A DNA stretch of 64,000 nt from Campylorhamphus procurvoides (Eukaryota > Chordata > Aves > Passeriformes > Dendrocolaptidae): positions 620,001-684,000 of the forward strand of contig WBMV01004345.1 of assembly GCA_013396655.1 (NCBI GenBank), given 5' to 3'. This document shows positions 12,936-24,205 of the stretch, one piece after another; the stretch's first letter is position 1; every line of letters starts with the position of its first letter. The notes beneath the pieces were generated by a model that was given only the letters and a program-made list of their open reading frames with translations, was not told the DNA's origin and did no database searches. Made by a program: the position numbers and the translations under genes.

Positions 12936-14813
12936 TTAAACTGTTACATAGATGGCACTTATAAAACAGAACACAATTGCTGTTTTCAGAGTAATGGTCT
13001 GAAACACTACAGATTGTATTAGTGCTACTGAAATTATTTGGGCTGTTATTGGAGAATAGGTAGGATTTTTTATTTTTGTAGAATAAAAACTGGATCACAG
13101 TGGCCACCTCATGAATGAACTGCGACAGCTGCTTAAATGTGCCTAGAAATGTAGCACAATGCAGGAACCAGCACATCTGGGAAAAGAAGGTCTCTCTTGA
13201 CATAGAAACTTAAGGAACGATTCAATGAAAGCAGTAGCATCCCTTGGAAATATCTGTGTATAAGGGGTCCTGACTTTTATGGAGTGACACGGGCTGTTCA
13301 AAAAGCCTTGACTGTTACATTTCCTGCAAAAGTATATCCAGCAGCTTGATGGCCCAAAGCACTGCAGAAGGAAAACAGACCTGCAGTCCAGGCTTCTGGG
13401 GAGAAGCAGCCTCTGCTGAATTTGCAGACTCACTTCTACCATCTTTATGTTCCCTTCCGGGTGTCCTGCCCAGATGCTGGTGCTGCCTATGATGTTTAAA
13501 TGAGATTTATGGGAAAGTATGCTGAGGGTATACTGTAAGAAAAGTCCATATAGGTGGATGTGACACCTGTCAGAGCTCTAACTGTTTTTGTCCCTCATTG
13601 CCCCTCTCATTGTGATTGCAGAAGTGGTCTGTGCTGGCCCAGCTAGAAGGCGGCAGATAGAGGCAACTGCTGTACAAACTGCAGCTCTTTGGTCTGACTC
13701 CCTTGATGTGAAGTGTTAAGTTACAGCACAGCTCTCTCTAGCATGAATGTATGTAGTTACTCATCTGACTATAAACAGAGCTGAAACAGCCTTTAACATT
13801 TTCTCTGCATAAAGAAGTCAGTGTCATGGGTAAAGCTGAAAATCAGACATCTTCATTTGATACAGACTGAAAGCTCATATGGGTGAAAAGGGGTTCAAAA
13901 GACTACTAATCCTTGGCCACTACTTCCATACTAATCATGAGGAGGTGTGCTGACAACTCATGCAAACCATGCTTCTACCCTGTGCCTGTGTTCCTATGCA
14001 ATTATCACCACACAATACTAAATGGATGTTGCTTTCATCCATGCTTTCAACAAAACCTGCATTTCGCAGTCTATAGGAATTGTATAAAATTCCCCCTTGT
14101 AAGCTGTTAGTGTGAAGTGTTTGGAAATATTTAACAGATAGGCAAAGGAGCTGTTTGAGTTTTGTTTCAGCAATACGTTTAGTCCAACAAGCTGTTGGGG
14201 AATAGCATCCATTTTTATTTTTGTTTTCCTGATTCATTGTGGACCCATCTAATCCATACAGTTTATTGTGACCTAAAAAAACCCTTTCAGATGTGATGTA
14301 TTTTAAGCACTTATAATTGAAAGACTGTGTCTTGCTGGCTATAGGAAATATTAACAAAGTAGGCATTAAAAAAGTGTAAAAAATTTCTTCTGAAATGTGT
14401 GAGATCAACTTAATGCTAAGCAGAGCGGGCAAATCTGTGGGTTTTTTTTGTGACTGTGCAATTTACTCTGGAAAATGCAAGCTTTAAAACTTCGCAAAGC
14501 AATCTGAAAATATTTGTTCCTGTCCTGTACATATTCCAGTACAATGTGAGAGGTAATTTTAAATGCAACTACAGCAATACAAACTGATCTACATAATGGG
14601 ATTTGTAGATTAAAGCCTAATTAGGCCAAGTAGCTCATGAAAGCCTCCTCCAAAGTACAGCTGCTCTCCCAAAAAATGCACCACAGAGCAACTTGTAACA
14701 GTCTTTTACCAAAGAGTTCTGTATTTGTGGCTAAGTACAGTAAATATAAAAAAGATTATTGTTCCTGAATTTATAAGAGCCTCTGAAGTAGATGAAGAGA
14801 TGAATGCTGTGGG

Positions 14814-14830
14814 CTTTTTTTTTTTTTTTG
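14814..14830 (+). repeat. Poly-T tract
   Basis: A homopolymer of about 17 T follows TGTGGGC. No SINE or processed-copy body was recognised beside it. Confidence 0.85.
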
Positions 14831-15644
14831 AAATGGAGATTTGCTCAGAAATATAAAAAGTTAAAATAATCAACTATATGTAATCCTTCTTTACAAACGC
14901 TTGTACAAAACTCAAAGCTATTCTTAATTCTTACCCAGGAGATCAAATACCCTGCTCTGGACAGGTTGCTTTTTGAGCTAGCTAGAGTATCAGGAGACCA
15001 TGCTTCTGTTTAGCTAATAGTCTAGTATATTCTATTACTATTGTTCATGTCTTACTATGTTTATTTCTTTATATATGAGAAAGAAGTTGATGAGACAAAG
15101 TGGGACAATATTATACTTCCACGTATTCACTTTTTATCAGTTCTAGATCAGTATGCCAGCTGAACAGAGAGATACTTAAATTTAAGTCTGTAGATGTTTA
15201 CTTTTTTGTGTTCTTACTGTTCTTTTTCAGATTTTGTTCACTGTTTTGGTAACGTTGTTCACGTCAGTGGATATTCTGTTTCAGAAAGAATTCACTAGAA
15301 CAAAAAGGAAATTTGAAGGTCTGACACAATCTATAAAGAGTTGAAATTACTTGCACCAGAAATGCTGGCACAAGAAGCAGCTTTTACACAAAGGATGGTA
15401 ATAGTGTGCAGCTCCATCCAGCTGAAATTACAAGGGAAGGTTGCAAAGACATAATGTGACAACCTAAATTAGATTTTGGCAAACTGGGCAAAACTAGCAC
15501 TTCACCCTCAATTTTTTTATAAGATTTCCAATGTCCCCAGTAGTCAGGACCTTAGATTTATTTCTTGTAAGAAAACTGTAGTGTTCAAGAGTAACATATG
15601 TGAATTGGAAGAAGAGAACAGGAGGAAAGTATGTCACACAGGAA

Positions 15645-15740
15645 AAGAAAAAAAAAAACAAACAAAACCCAGAACCCAAAATAAAATTTAAAAAACAACA
15701 ACAAAAAAAACCCCAACAAAAAACAAACAAACAAAAAACC
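15645..15740 (+). repeat. A-rich (CAAA/CAA)n low-complexity tract
   Basis: About 95 bp of A runs are broken by single C and CCC, including repeated CAAACAAA near the right end. No element body was recognised upstream that would make it a poly-A tail. Confidence 0.8.
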
Positions 15741-15949
15741 TAGAAGCACTTCTATTTATATGAGGAGAATAATAGTGTGTGCCTAGAAAACTAAATCAAT
15801 TTCTGTGTGTAGATCTGAGGAATGTTCTGCTGTTTCATGAAAATTCAGTGTTGATCAAAGGGAGAGAATCAAGCAGTTAGCTTTTTGAAAGAATGCTAAA
15901 ATGTGTGTTTTATTAGGGTGTCAGGTAGTTTTCAGACGTACGAATGCCA

Positions 15950-16790
15950 TCCCTCTTGGCTAAGCTTGCTGGGACTCCCAGGAGGCAAGGTCGGGTGCAG
16001 GACTGTGTGCTGCTGCGGCTGATGGGGCCCTGGTGAGCTCCTGCTGCTGTACTGCTTCAGTGCAAATGTTTCTTTCCAGCAGGCATCTCGTCAGAGAGTG
16101 CTGATTTAGAGCAAAAATATTTGTTGCTGTCTGTTTCGCTGATGGCCAGTTTTTGTGGGAAGGAAGAGCCCCTTGGAGACTGCACACCAGGCTGTGCTGT
16201 TACCTGCTCATGCTTAGTTAGCAGCAGGCTGAGGCAGACCTGGGAGAAAGCTTAGCCTTTGCCAGGAGTGGTTCTGGGGGAAAAAGAATCTGTTCACTGA
16301 TGCAGAAAGTCTTTTCTTGTGTGAAGTGCCCCCGGCTCATTCCGTCTTGTTTCCCAAACTGACTGTAGGCTCTTTTGGGGTGGTTGGGGCACTGCCGGGG
16401 AGGTGCTGCGTGCTCTGCATCGCCTGGCTGCAGCTCCCTGCGTGGCGTGCCCACGGGGCATGGCCCAGGGCACACAGCCTCCATCCATGTGGCTTTGCTG
16501 GAGCTCAGCACTCCCCTGGCTGCCAGCACTGCTGGCACCACCACCTCCCACAATACCCACCCTTGGCAGTGCCAAGCACGACCCCATGCTCCTGTGTCTC
16601 TGCAAAAGCCAATCCACTCGTGCCCACTGGGTGCCCCCAGTTCCCCACTTGGACAATGCAAGGATTAGAGTATGAGTGTATTTCTTCTTCTCTTCTCTCT
16701 GCCTGGTTGTACAACCTGCTACTGGGGACAGGAGGCGGCTGCCAAATTGCATCCTACATCTGTTCATTTCCAAACGTGCCTTTGTGAGGT
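15950..16790. other. GC-rich patch with overlapping open frames
   Basis: GC content rises sharply against the AT-rich flanks, and several CpGs cluster at 16390-16460. Frames of up to 159 codons open on both strands over the same bases, which is what GC-rich non-coding DNA does. The translations show no recognisable domain. I cannot assign it to a repeat family. It could be a fossil LTR, an unmethylated patch or an unannotated lncRNA exon. Confidence 0.55.
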
Positions 16791-19700
16791 GAAAATGAAG
16801 GCCTCATTATTGGCTGTAAGTATGTAGTCACTTAGGAAAATAAGTCAATAAGTAAACATCTGAGTGAACAAATTGGTGATTTGCATCTCCTTGTTTCCTA
16901 AATGTGTTCGCAAGTGGTGAGAAAAAGAGCCAGTGTCTCCAAACACATCCACGTGGCATTTCCTTACAATATACTTTTTCAAATAGACTGTCTGGCTTTT
17001 TCATCCAAACAATGTGTAGCAAAGTCTGGAGACAAGAGAGATAGATGTATTTGATTTAGTAATATGGAGTACCAAGATAAAGGTATAAAGATTGTCTTCC
17101 ATCTGGAATACTTCTGATTTACTCCTAAACACAAAGTTGACCATATGGAGAACTTCCGTTGTCTGAAAAAAAAGCAGCTCGCCATTTCAGGTCTGCAAGG
17201 AGAACTTCTGCTTCTTAGGACAGTAAATCTCCGGACTCTCTATTTCTACAAACTCCATTTTTCTGTTCAGTAGACTGAAATTTAGGTTCTGAAACAGTAT
17301 AGAATTAGAGGTGAATAAACTGTTAGAGAAATTCTTAAGTCATATTGACTTAAGTGGTGATATCATGCCAAGAAAGTTAATGCAGGCAGCTCTAGGGGAA
17401 GGCTGATCAACTGATTTATTCACCTCTGTTTGTTTTAAGCAAAAACAGATGTCTGAGGAGGATTTCAAAGCAGATGAAAAAGCTTAAAAAACTCCAAGTT
17501 TCCCTTAAACCCTTGTCTTCACTCCATTGACAATATATTTTTCATGTAGAGATAAAACAGTATGAAGAGATGAACACACAGCATAAATGCCTTTTAAAAA
17601 TATCTTTTTAATTCTGTATTGACTTTTTTTAAAAAGGTGACCTTGGATTCCAGGTTGTGTGGTCCCACATCAGTAGGGCAGAGTCTGGCTAAATGTTTCT
17701 GCTTCCCTTCTTCACTGCTGATCATCCTTGCCCACTTTGGTTATGCTTGAAGCCACTGCCTGTGGGTTTTTTTATAAATTATTTTCTACGAACTATGCTT
17801 GCCTGTAAGCCTGTACAAAGATAACTTGATAGCCTAAAATCTAAAGTTAGTTTAGGGTCTTTTAAACTCTAGATATACATTGCCCACACAGACACACAAT
17901 CCCATTTTAAATGGGTGAATATTTTTTGTTAGGCCCCTCCTGCATGGAATCCAGTCTCACACTGGCATGCAGATTTTTTGAGTTTGTTAGTGTTAAAAAG
18001 AAATGGGATCTGATTTTCATTCTTGAAAAAACTCTCAGAAATGGAACAAAAAAATTTCAGACAAACTTGCATGATACATAAGCATCCTAGAAACACTTAA
18101 AAATATCATCTATTTCTAGACTGTAACCTTTCCCAGAAATTAATAAATATGCAATGTCTACCAAAAAATCTGTGCTCTCAATTAATTCAGTGTGGACTTT
18201 GATATAGTTAGTCATCCATCAGTATGGACTATAGAGCTTTTGTATCAGGGCACTGAACAAGCTTTTAAATATTGTATTTTTAATATATGTAATAGGGACT
18301 TACAAGTTTAGTTGTGATTGACTATCAAACAAATAGTGCACATCCCGCAGGCAAACATACAGCTCTGAGGATTGGTTTTGTAAATTAGGTTTGTTTGTGT
18401 AACTGGGCTTTAGCAGGCATCTGCCTGTTTCTGTGATAATCAGATAGAGATATTACCACATCACCAACGAAAACCTCAACCCATGAGAGTTTTTACGTGT
18501 TTTGAATCCTTTCTTATAAGAATTCTTCGCATGTGCCTGGCTTTTTTTGTACCTCTGCTTACCTAAGAATTTAAAGGCTATCTTTTCTGCATCCCTATGT
18601 AAGCACTGAGAAACACGTTTAGCAGTACACACCAGGAAGCAGGCATGCTGTTCTCTCCAAAATCATATTTTTTGTTCTTGGACGTTGAGATCATTAGACG
18701 TTAGATCATCAGAGTAATGAGAGACATTGTGTCTTTGCCCCCAGATTCATTACCACAAACCTTTGCCTCAACAGAACCATAGAGGGATCCTTGACAAAGC
18801 AGGAATCAGGTTCTGGGAGGCTTTGCAAGAGCGTTGTAATTGAGTGGATACGGACTGACCACCATTGCTTGAAAGTGCAAGTCAATTTAAAAGGGAGAGA
18901 AGGAAAAAAGAGGAGGTATAGACTGACTGTTGTGGGAGAATGTCTTATGGGCCCTACAGTGATCTCCACTGAGAAGTAGTTAAATGAAACAGTTGAGCAG
19001 GATTAAAAATTGGGTAAATAAAAGGTTGGAAAAAGTCACAGAAGTGTACCTCAGGGAATGATTTTACATGGTTTCAGGAAATGACCAAATAATACAGTCA
19101 TTCTTATCTCAGTGATTCATCTTAATATGAGCCAAAAGCTCTTCAAGTCTCTGAAGAAGCACATGGCTCATCATTTTTCAGTGTATATAGGTTACAGAAA
19201 TGAAATCCCAGATTCTTTTTTCTCTCCAACTAAGGCACTCATTGTTAAACCTGATACACTCTTAAGAAAAGGCTTTCCCCATTAAGCACATAAATCATAG
19301 TGAACATAAAAGATTCCCAAGTTATGGCATGATGGAGAATTTGGATGTAAGCAGAGTCAGAGATACCTTTAAATTTCTAAAGCAAAGATGCTGGTTCATT
19401 AGCACACGAAATACTGCTCGGTACAGGGGGTTCTGATGAACCAGGTGTTAATTGAATATCTAAAAAGCATTTTTTGCATTTTCAGCTAGTGATCATTATA
19501 TCTATGAATAGAAATTGGCACCAGCCAATAATTTCTACATTTCATCCTTTAAAAAACCCTACCTTTTAACCAAAGTTGAAATCTCTCTTGACATAAATGA
19601 TGGCAGCATTGTATTTAAATTTGGAATTGTAAATATTTGGTATTGTTGAAAGAGCTTGTACCAGTTGATCCAAAAGCCATGGCTGTAAAACATGAAAAAA

Positions 19701-20329
19701 AGTTCTAAAAAGTCCCTTATAGAAGATATACAGGATCATCTTCAAAAAGAAATACAAGTAAACATAGAAATAATAGGGGAAAATGAAAGTAGAAGCACTG
19801 AATTTAAATTGCAAGTTAAAAATGCATGCAGCAGAGAAGAGAAGCTATAGAAATCAATGAGATATAAGAGAAGTAGAATTAGAATAGTAAAAAGGTTTTA
19901 AAGGATATTAGGAATAAAAATCACCTTAATCGAAGACTAGCTCCATTGCAATATGAAGAATATAAAATCAAATAACACAGAAAACGAAAAAATACAGAAG
20001 TGTTCAGTTAATAATTCTGTTCAATGTTTGAAGAGAAGTAGGAGATGATATGGTGAATGAAATGAGAAGTTTACCATCTGCAGTGAAAGAGAATGTGGAA
20101 CAGTATCTGCAATAATTAAATGCTGTAGAAACAAGAGGCCCAAAGAATGTACATTAAAAGTCTTAAAGGAATGATCCAAGGAGCAGACAGATCTGAGTTA
20201 GTTTGTGATTGAGACATAACTTTAGGAGCGGACATGTATAATTACCTGTGGAATACAGGCTTGATGGAAGCTTAGATTTTGCAAAAATAAAACGACATAA
20301 GGGTCTAGTGGGTAAACATTGAACTTGAA

Positions 20330-20548
20330 CAAACTCAGCCTTGAAGAAGACAGATTTTCCTTGTATTAAGGTAATTTAGCATGGGAACAGCTCACCAGGG
20401 AAGGTGGCAGTCTCATCAGTTGGAGACTAAAATGAAATGAAATAACTCTTAAAAGAGTTGCATCTCAGAAAAATTCTGTCCTGTGTATAGACGAGGTCAG
20501 ACTAGATGATCAGAGCAGTTCCTTTTGGCCACAGAGTGCATAAATTAT
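20330..20548 (+). repeat. Old CR1 LINE 3' fragment
   Basis: AATTTAGCATGGGAACAGCT, CCAGGGAAGGTGGCAGTCTC and GAGGTCAGACTAGATGATCA followed by TTCCTTTTGGCC match the order of motifs at the 3' end of older CR1 subfamilies. The tail octamers have decayed. The preceding 300 bp may also derive from CR1, but I could not align them convincingly. Confidence 0.83.
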
Positions 20549-21625
20549 AAATTAAACTCAAACTAATTTAGAAAATGATGTTTCAACCCAAACTAGAAAC
20601 TAATTTACTGGCTCCTGCATTAGACTCTTCCCTCTTATGATGTCTGCAGCATAACTGCCATTGATTTTTTATTAATTAATGGCACATGTTTCTAATGTGG
20701 TCTGGTTTGTGGCCAGCTAGTACTTAGGTTCCTTTTGTGTTGCTGGTGTATACACGCATGTAATGAATTATATATAAAAAGGACCGTAGAAGGACTTATG
20801 CTCAAAAGAAAGCATGAGAGACAACAGGTGGGCACAACAGTCACATTGAAGGGGGCTGAGGGATGGTACAATACCAGGTAGAACTGAAGAGTTTCTGTTG
20901 AATACAATAAGGTGCCATCTGGCCAGACATGCCTGAAGGGACTGTAGGGGCTTTTCAGCAAGACTGGCTGCGCTAGCAAAAGGCTCACAATTAGCATTAA
21001 AAATGACAAGGAGAAAATTTTACGGAATTGTTAAAAAATCAGACTCAACAGTGGAAGGTACCACAACCCTGTGAATACAGAGGGCAACTGCACAGAATGT
21101 AGGCCTACATAAATATAAAAATTTTCAATGTCCTTATTTTAGAAGATGTTGAATCTAAGGATCTCAGCGTCCTTAGAAAAGCTGAACTGAGTCATTAAAG
21201 TTATTCCTTGAAAACCCTTGAAATATATAGTTCTGTTCTGTAACACATTCTTCCAAAACTATCTGAACAGTAATAGATGTTTTGTCATGGCTCGAAGAAA
21301 AGACATGGTACCTCTTCTAGCATTTAAAATAAAATAGGGATGCAGTAAGAATGCTTGTACTAAATGAGCTTGTGGATTGAGAAGAGTTGTATTGCTTTCT
21401 TCTTGATCACTTGGAAAGGCAGAGCATATCTAAACCCTATGAAAGATACCCTGCTTTCAAATCCTCAGTGGCCTTCCGTGCTTTACTGGGCACTTTTCAC
21501 ACATTCAGACATTGTTCTACAAGAGTCTGATTAATTATTTTTAAAGCATCAAGACAATAAAAGACAAAATAAGCCAGATAAGCATCCCCCAAAACAAATT
21601 GTAGTACTTGGAATATAGTGAGTTT

Positions 21626-21672
21626 CATATATATATAAAATTACATATAATGTGTATTATATAATATTTGTT
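21626..21672. repeat. (AT)n-rich microsatellite
   Basis: TCATATATATATAAAATTAC and TATTATATAATATTTG form a self-complementary AT-rich stretch. Confidence 0.75.
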
Positions 21673-22528
21673 TACTTATTTGTTTACCTCTGTAGCTAGC
21701 TCAACTGACTGTGCTAGATAACCCAAAATGATTCCCATATTTCTGGGACAATACCTTTGATGGACTGGAAAAAGTAATTCTTTACTTGTTGTACATGCAG
21801 TGGTATGCATGTTGATTCCTTTGTCTATAGCTGTATGTGGGACAAGTGTATAAAAGGTGATAAAGAGCTTTAAACCTTTATGTGTCACCTGTATCTCAGG
21901 TGGCATTTAATGTGCACTGTACATGGTACTGTATTCTGCAGCTCTTGATGCAGCTTATTGAAAAGCAGAGGCAGTGGTTTGCTAATATGCTCATATATAC
22001 AAGTACTGTGCAGAAGTACAAAGTACACAGGGCAAACCAAAATGTGGATGATTTGAAAAGTGGATTTTGTCCAGTGGTTTCAGTGGGCAACAAATCAGGC
22101 CCATGCCATTCATCATCATATCTGTTTAAAGTCCCAACAGTTGCTTCTAAACAGGTGTACAGAGCAGCAGAAGAAAATCTTTATTTCTTGGCAAATAGTT
22201 TGAGTCATTTACTGAAGTATTGCATCTGTCTGAGGGAGAGCAAAGGTCCCTGTGTGGACAAAGGCAAGACAGGCACCAGTGGGGATTTTCCCTGCACTGA
22301 AACCCCAGTTCTGGGACAACACTAGTTTTTTCAGAGTCTGCATAAGTCAGTTTGTATTAACATCATGGCTCACAGTCCTTGGCACAGGAAGAAGGATTAA
22401 TAAAAAAAGATTCTTAATACATTTCTCAGGGCCCATATCTGCTTGCCTCTCTGGGTATCTAATTATCTAGTGTGGCCTTCCTAGAATGCTGCATGTATTT
22501 ATCATCTGAGATACTTTTTCAGTCTGCT

Positions 22529-22548
22529 TTTTTTTTCTTTTTTTTTCT
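22529..22548 (+). repeat. Poly-T tract
   Basis: Nine T, a C, then nine T ahead of CTGTAG. It is low-complexity and splice-acceptor-like, with no exon evidence. Confidence 0.75.
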
Positions 22549-23127
22549 GTAGAAATGTAATAAATGTGTAGTGCAAGCTGGGATGTTTCTCATATACCCA
22601 TAATTTGGAATTCAGATGTATTAGGAGAAGTTGGTGATGCTGTTCTTTGCCCAGTCAGTTAGTCATCTGGAATAATTTTATTTTTCCTAAAACTTGAACA
22701 GTTGCAATCCCAATACCAATGCTACGTAGTTTTAATATATCAGTACTTTTGAAAAAAGAACTATTGATTGCAAAACATACAGATAGCTTCTTTTGTTTCT
22801 TGCTGTTTGGCCTCACCATCTCAATTCTCAAACAGCAAGTCTTTTTCTTCTTCTACGCAAGGCACATTTCATATTGTATTACTGAAATGTACAGCTGTGT
22901 TTAGTAGCTCTGCTCTCACACATTTAAGAATAGTGTGTCTGATTTTTTTGAGATTGTGCCAATATTCCAAATGGCTTCTCTTTTGTTTTGGAGAATTTAA
23001 AGCTTAATTTTGGCATTTATCAGTTCTGAAGTTATGTTTGGTTTCAACAGCTTTTTTTTTTCCCTAAGATTTATTATCTGAAATAACCCGCAGTAATTAC
23101 AAGGATTTGTCAGGATGTTGCTGATCA

Positions 23128-23268
23128 CCTCCTGCGTGTGTTTTCGAGAGGGAGATGCGGGGCAGGACCAAGGAAGCTGCAGCCCTGCCCGGGGAGCGCT
23201 CCCCGGCTGCTGCCTGAGCCCGGCGCTGTCAGCAGCAATCCACCCCGGCAGCTTCCCGGGCTTCAATC
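23128..23268. promoter_or_regulatory. CpG-rich patch 1 with an 18-bp perfect palindrome
   Basis: About ten CpGs lie in 140 bp inside CpG-poor intron. At 23189-23206 the sequence CCGGGGAGCGCTCCCCGG is its own reverse complement. A CCCGGG follows at about 23247. No reading frame is convincing. This may be a small unmethylated island or a regulatory core; the promoter label is an inference. Confidence 0.45.
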
Positions 23269-23429
23269 AGCCTTTATGGCCCCTAGTTGCTTGTTGTTCA
23301 AGCTGTGTGTCACAGCCAGTCACAACAGTTACTTCAAGCAAATTTTCACACTCTTTGGCTCAAACTGCTGGCAGCATTCCTAAAGACTCTGAGGAAATAA
23401 TTCCACAAAGTGGCATAAATTAATGTGAC

Positions 23430-23450
23430 TAATTAACATGATGTTAATTA
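23430..23450. promoter_or_regulatory. 21-bp AT palindrome with TAATTA homeodomain cores
   Basis: TAATTAACAT, one G, then ATGTTAATTA: perfect 10-bp arms with a 1-bp centre. Each arm carries a TAATTA core suited to paired or homodimeric homeodomain binding. It lies 160 bp after CpG patch 1. Confidence 0.6.
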
Positions 23451-23959
23451 TTTGTAAATTGTATGTTTGGATACACATTACTTGAGAGGCATATGTTACA
23501 TTCAATGTTTACTGAAACAAGTGACTGCTAATCGCATCTCCTGAGTGTTCCTTTCACAACAGTCAGCAAATAGAGGCTTCTCTAAAAATAAAAATGGTGT
23601 CCTAAGGGAATGCATGAACTATAGCATGCAGTGAAATGAGGAACTAGAGCAGAGTTACCTTCATGGCGGCCTGAGAAACTCATGTTGAAATGAGTTTCAT
23701 AGGTACTAACTCCTTCCACCTTGCATGTAAACCAGGGTGTATATACTAATATCAGCAGAATGTTTTTAAACTACACTTTCCCCTGCCAGTGGAAAAAATA
23801 AATGGAGATCATGTAATTAGAAGTTGCACACAAGGACAAGATGGCAATTTAGGTAAGCAACAGTAACGCAGTTGTTTTCTAACTTTTGAGTTCCTGGTGT
23901 GATACTGGGAGGGCCCTCCTGCATCATTAGCAGCAGTTGCAGACACTTGAGTGGGGAGT

Positions 23960-24205
23960 GCAAGGAAGGCAAGAACGCGGCAGACTCGGTAACCTGTGAC
24001 TGTCTCTGCGAGAGCCTCGCAGGGTGCCTTGCCAGCTGTGTGCAGACAGCTGCTCCAGCGGCACCTGGCAGCAGGCTGAGCGACACCTTACTGTGAGCCC
24101 ACACAGGTTCTCGCGTGCTCTAGAGGGCATCGACAGATCACACCGATGCTCCTCAATGCACACTGCTTCTGTGAACAGCGAGTTTGGGTTTGAGAGCCGG
24201 TACTA
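23960..24205. promoter_or_regulatory. CpG-rich patch 2
   Basis: About a dozen CpGs, including AACGCGGC and CTCGCGTG, lie in 245 bp. Together with patch 1 this forms a two-part island of about 1 kb. Short frames here are GC-driven. There is no canonical TATA box or initiator that I would defend. Confidence 0.4.

Larger units (their letters stand above)
10734..20329. other. Intronic segment, no gene seen
   Basis: Holds the MIR remnant at 12.9 kb, the A-rich tract and the GC patch at 16 kb. Frames of up to 165 codons (such as the minus frame at 13935-14432) show no domain or codon pattern. An imperfect tandem duplication of GACGTTGAGATCATTA lies at 18681-18711. Confidence 0.7.

Noticed and set aside
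13935..14432. 165-codon minus-strand frame
   Set aside because: No recognisable domain, ordinary intronic composition and a length within chance for 64 kb scanned in six frames.
16218..16787. Overlapping frames of 147-159 codons on both strands
   Set aside because: Simultaneous opening on both strands reflects GC richness. No protein family was recognised.
19838..20329. Extension of the 20.3-kb CR1 further upstream
   Set aside because: A few words look CR1-like but I could not align a continuous body.
20764..20785. TATATATAAAAAGG as a TATA box of a hidden promoter
   Set aside because: AT-rich words like this are common here. There is no downstream initiator, CpG context or transcript-like ORF.
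23846..23857. TTTAG|GTAAGC as a splice site
   Set aside because: The donor is good but there is no pyrimidine tract upstream and no exon-like sequence before it.
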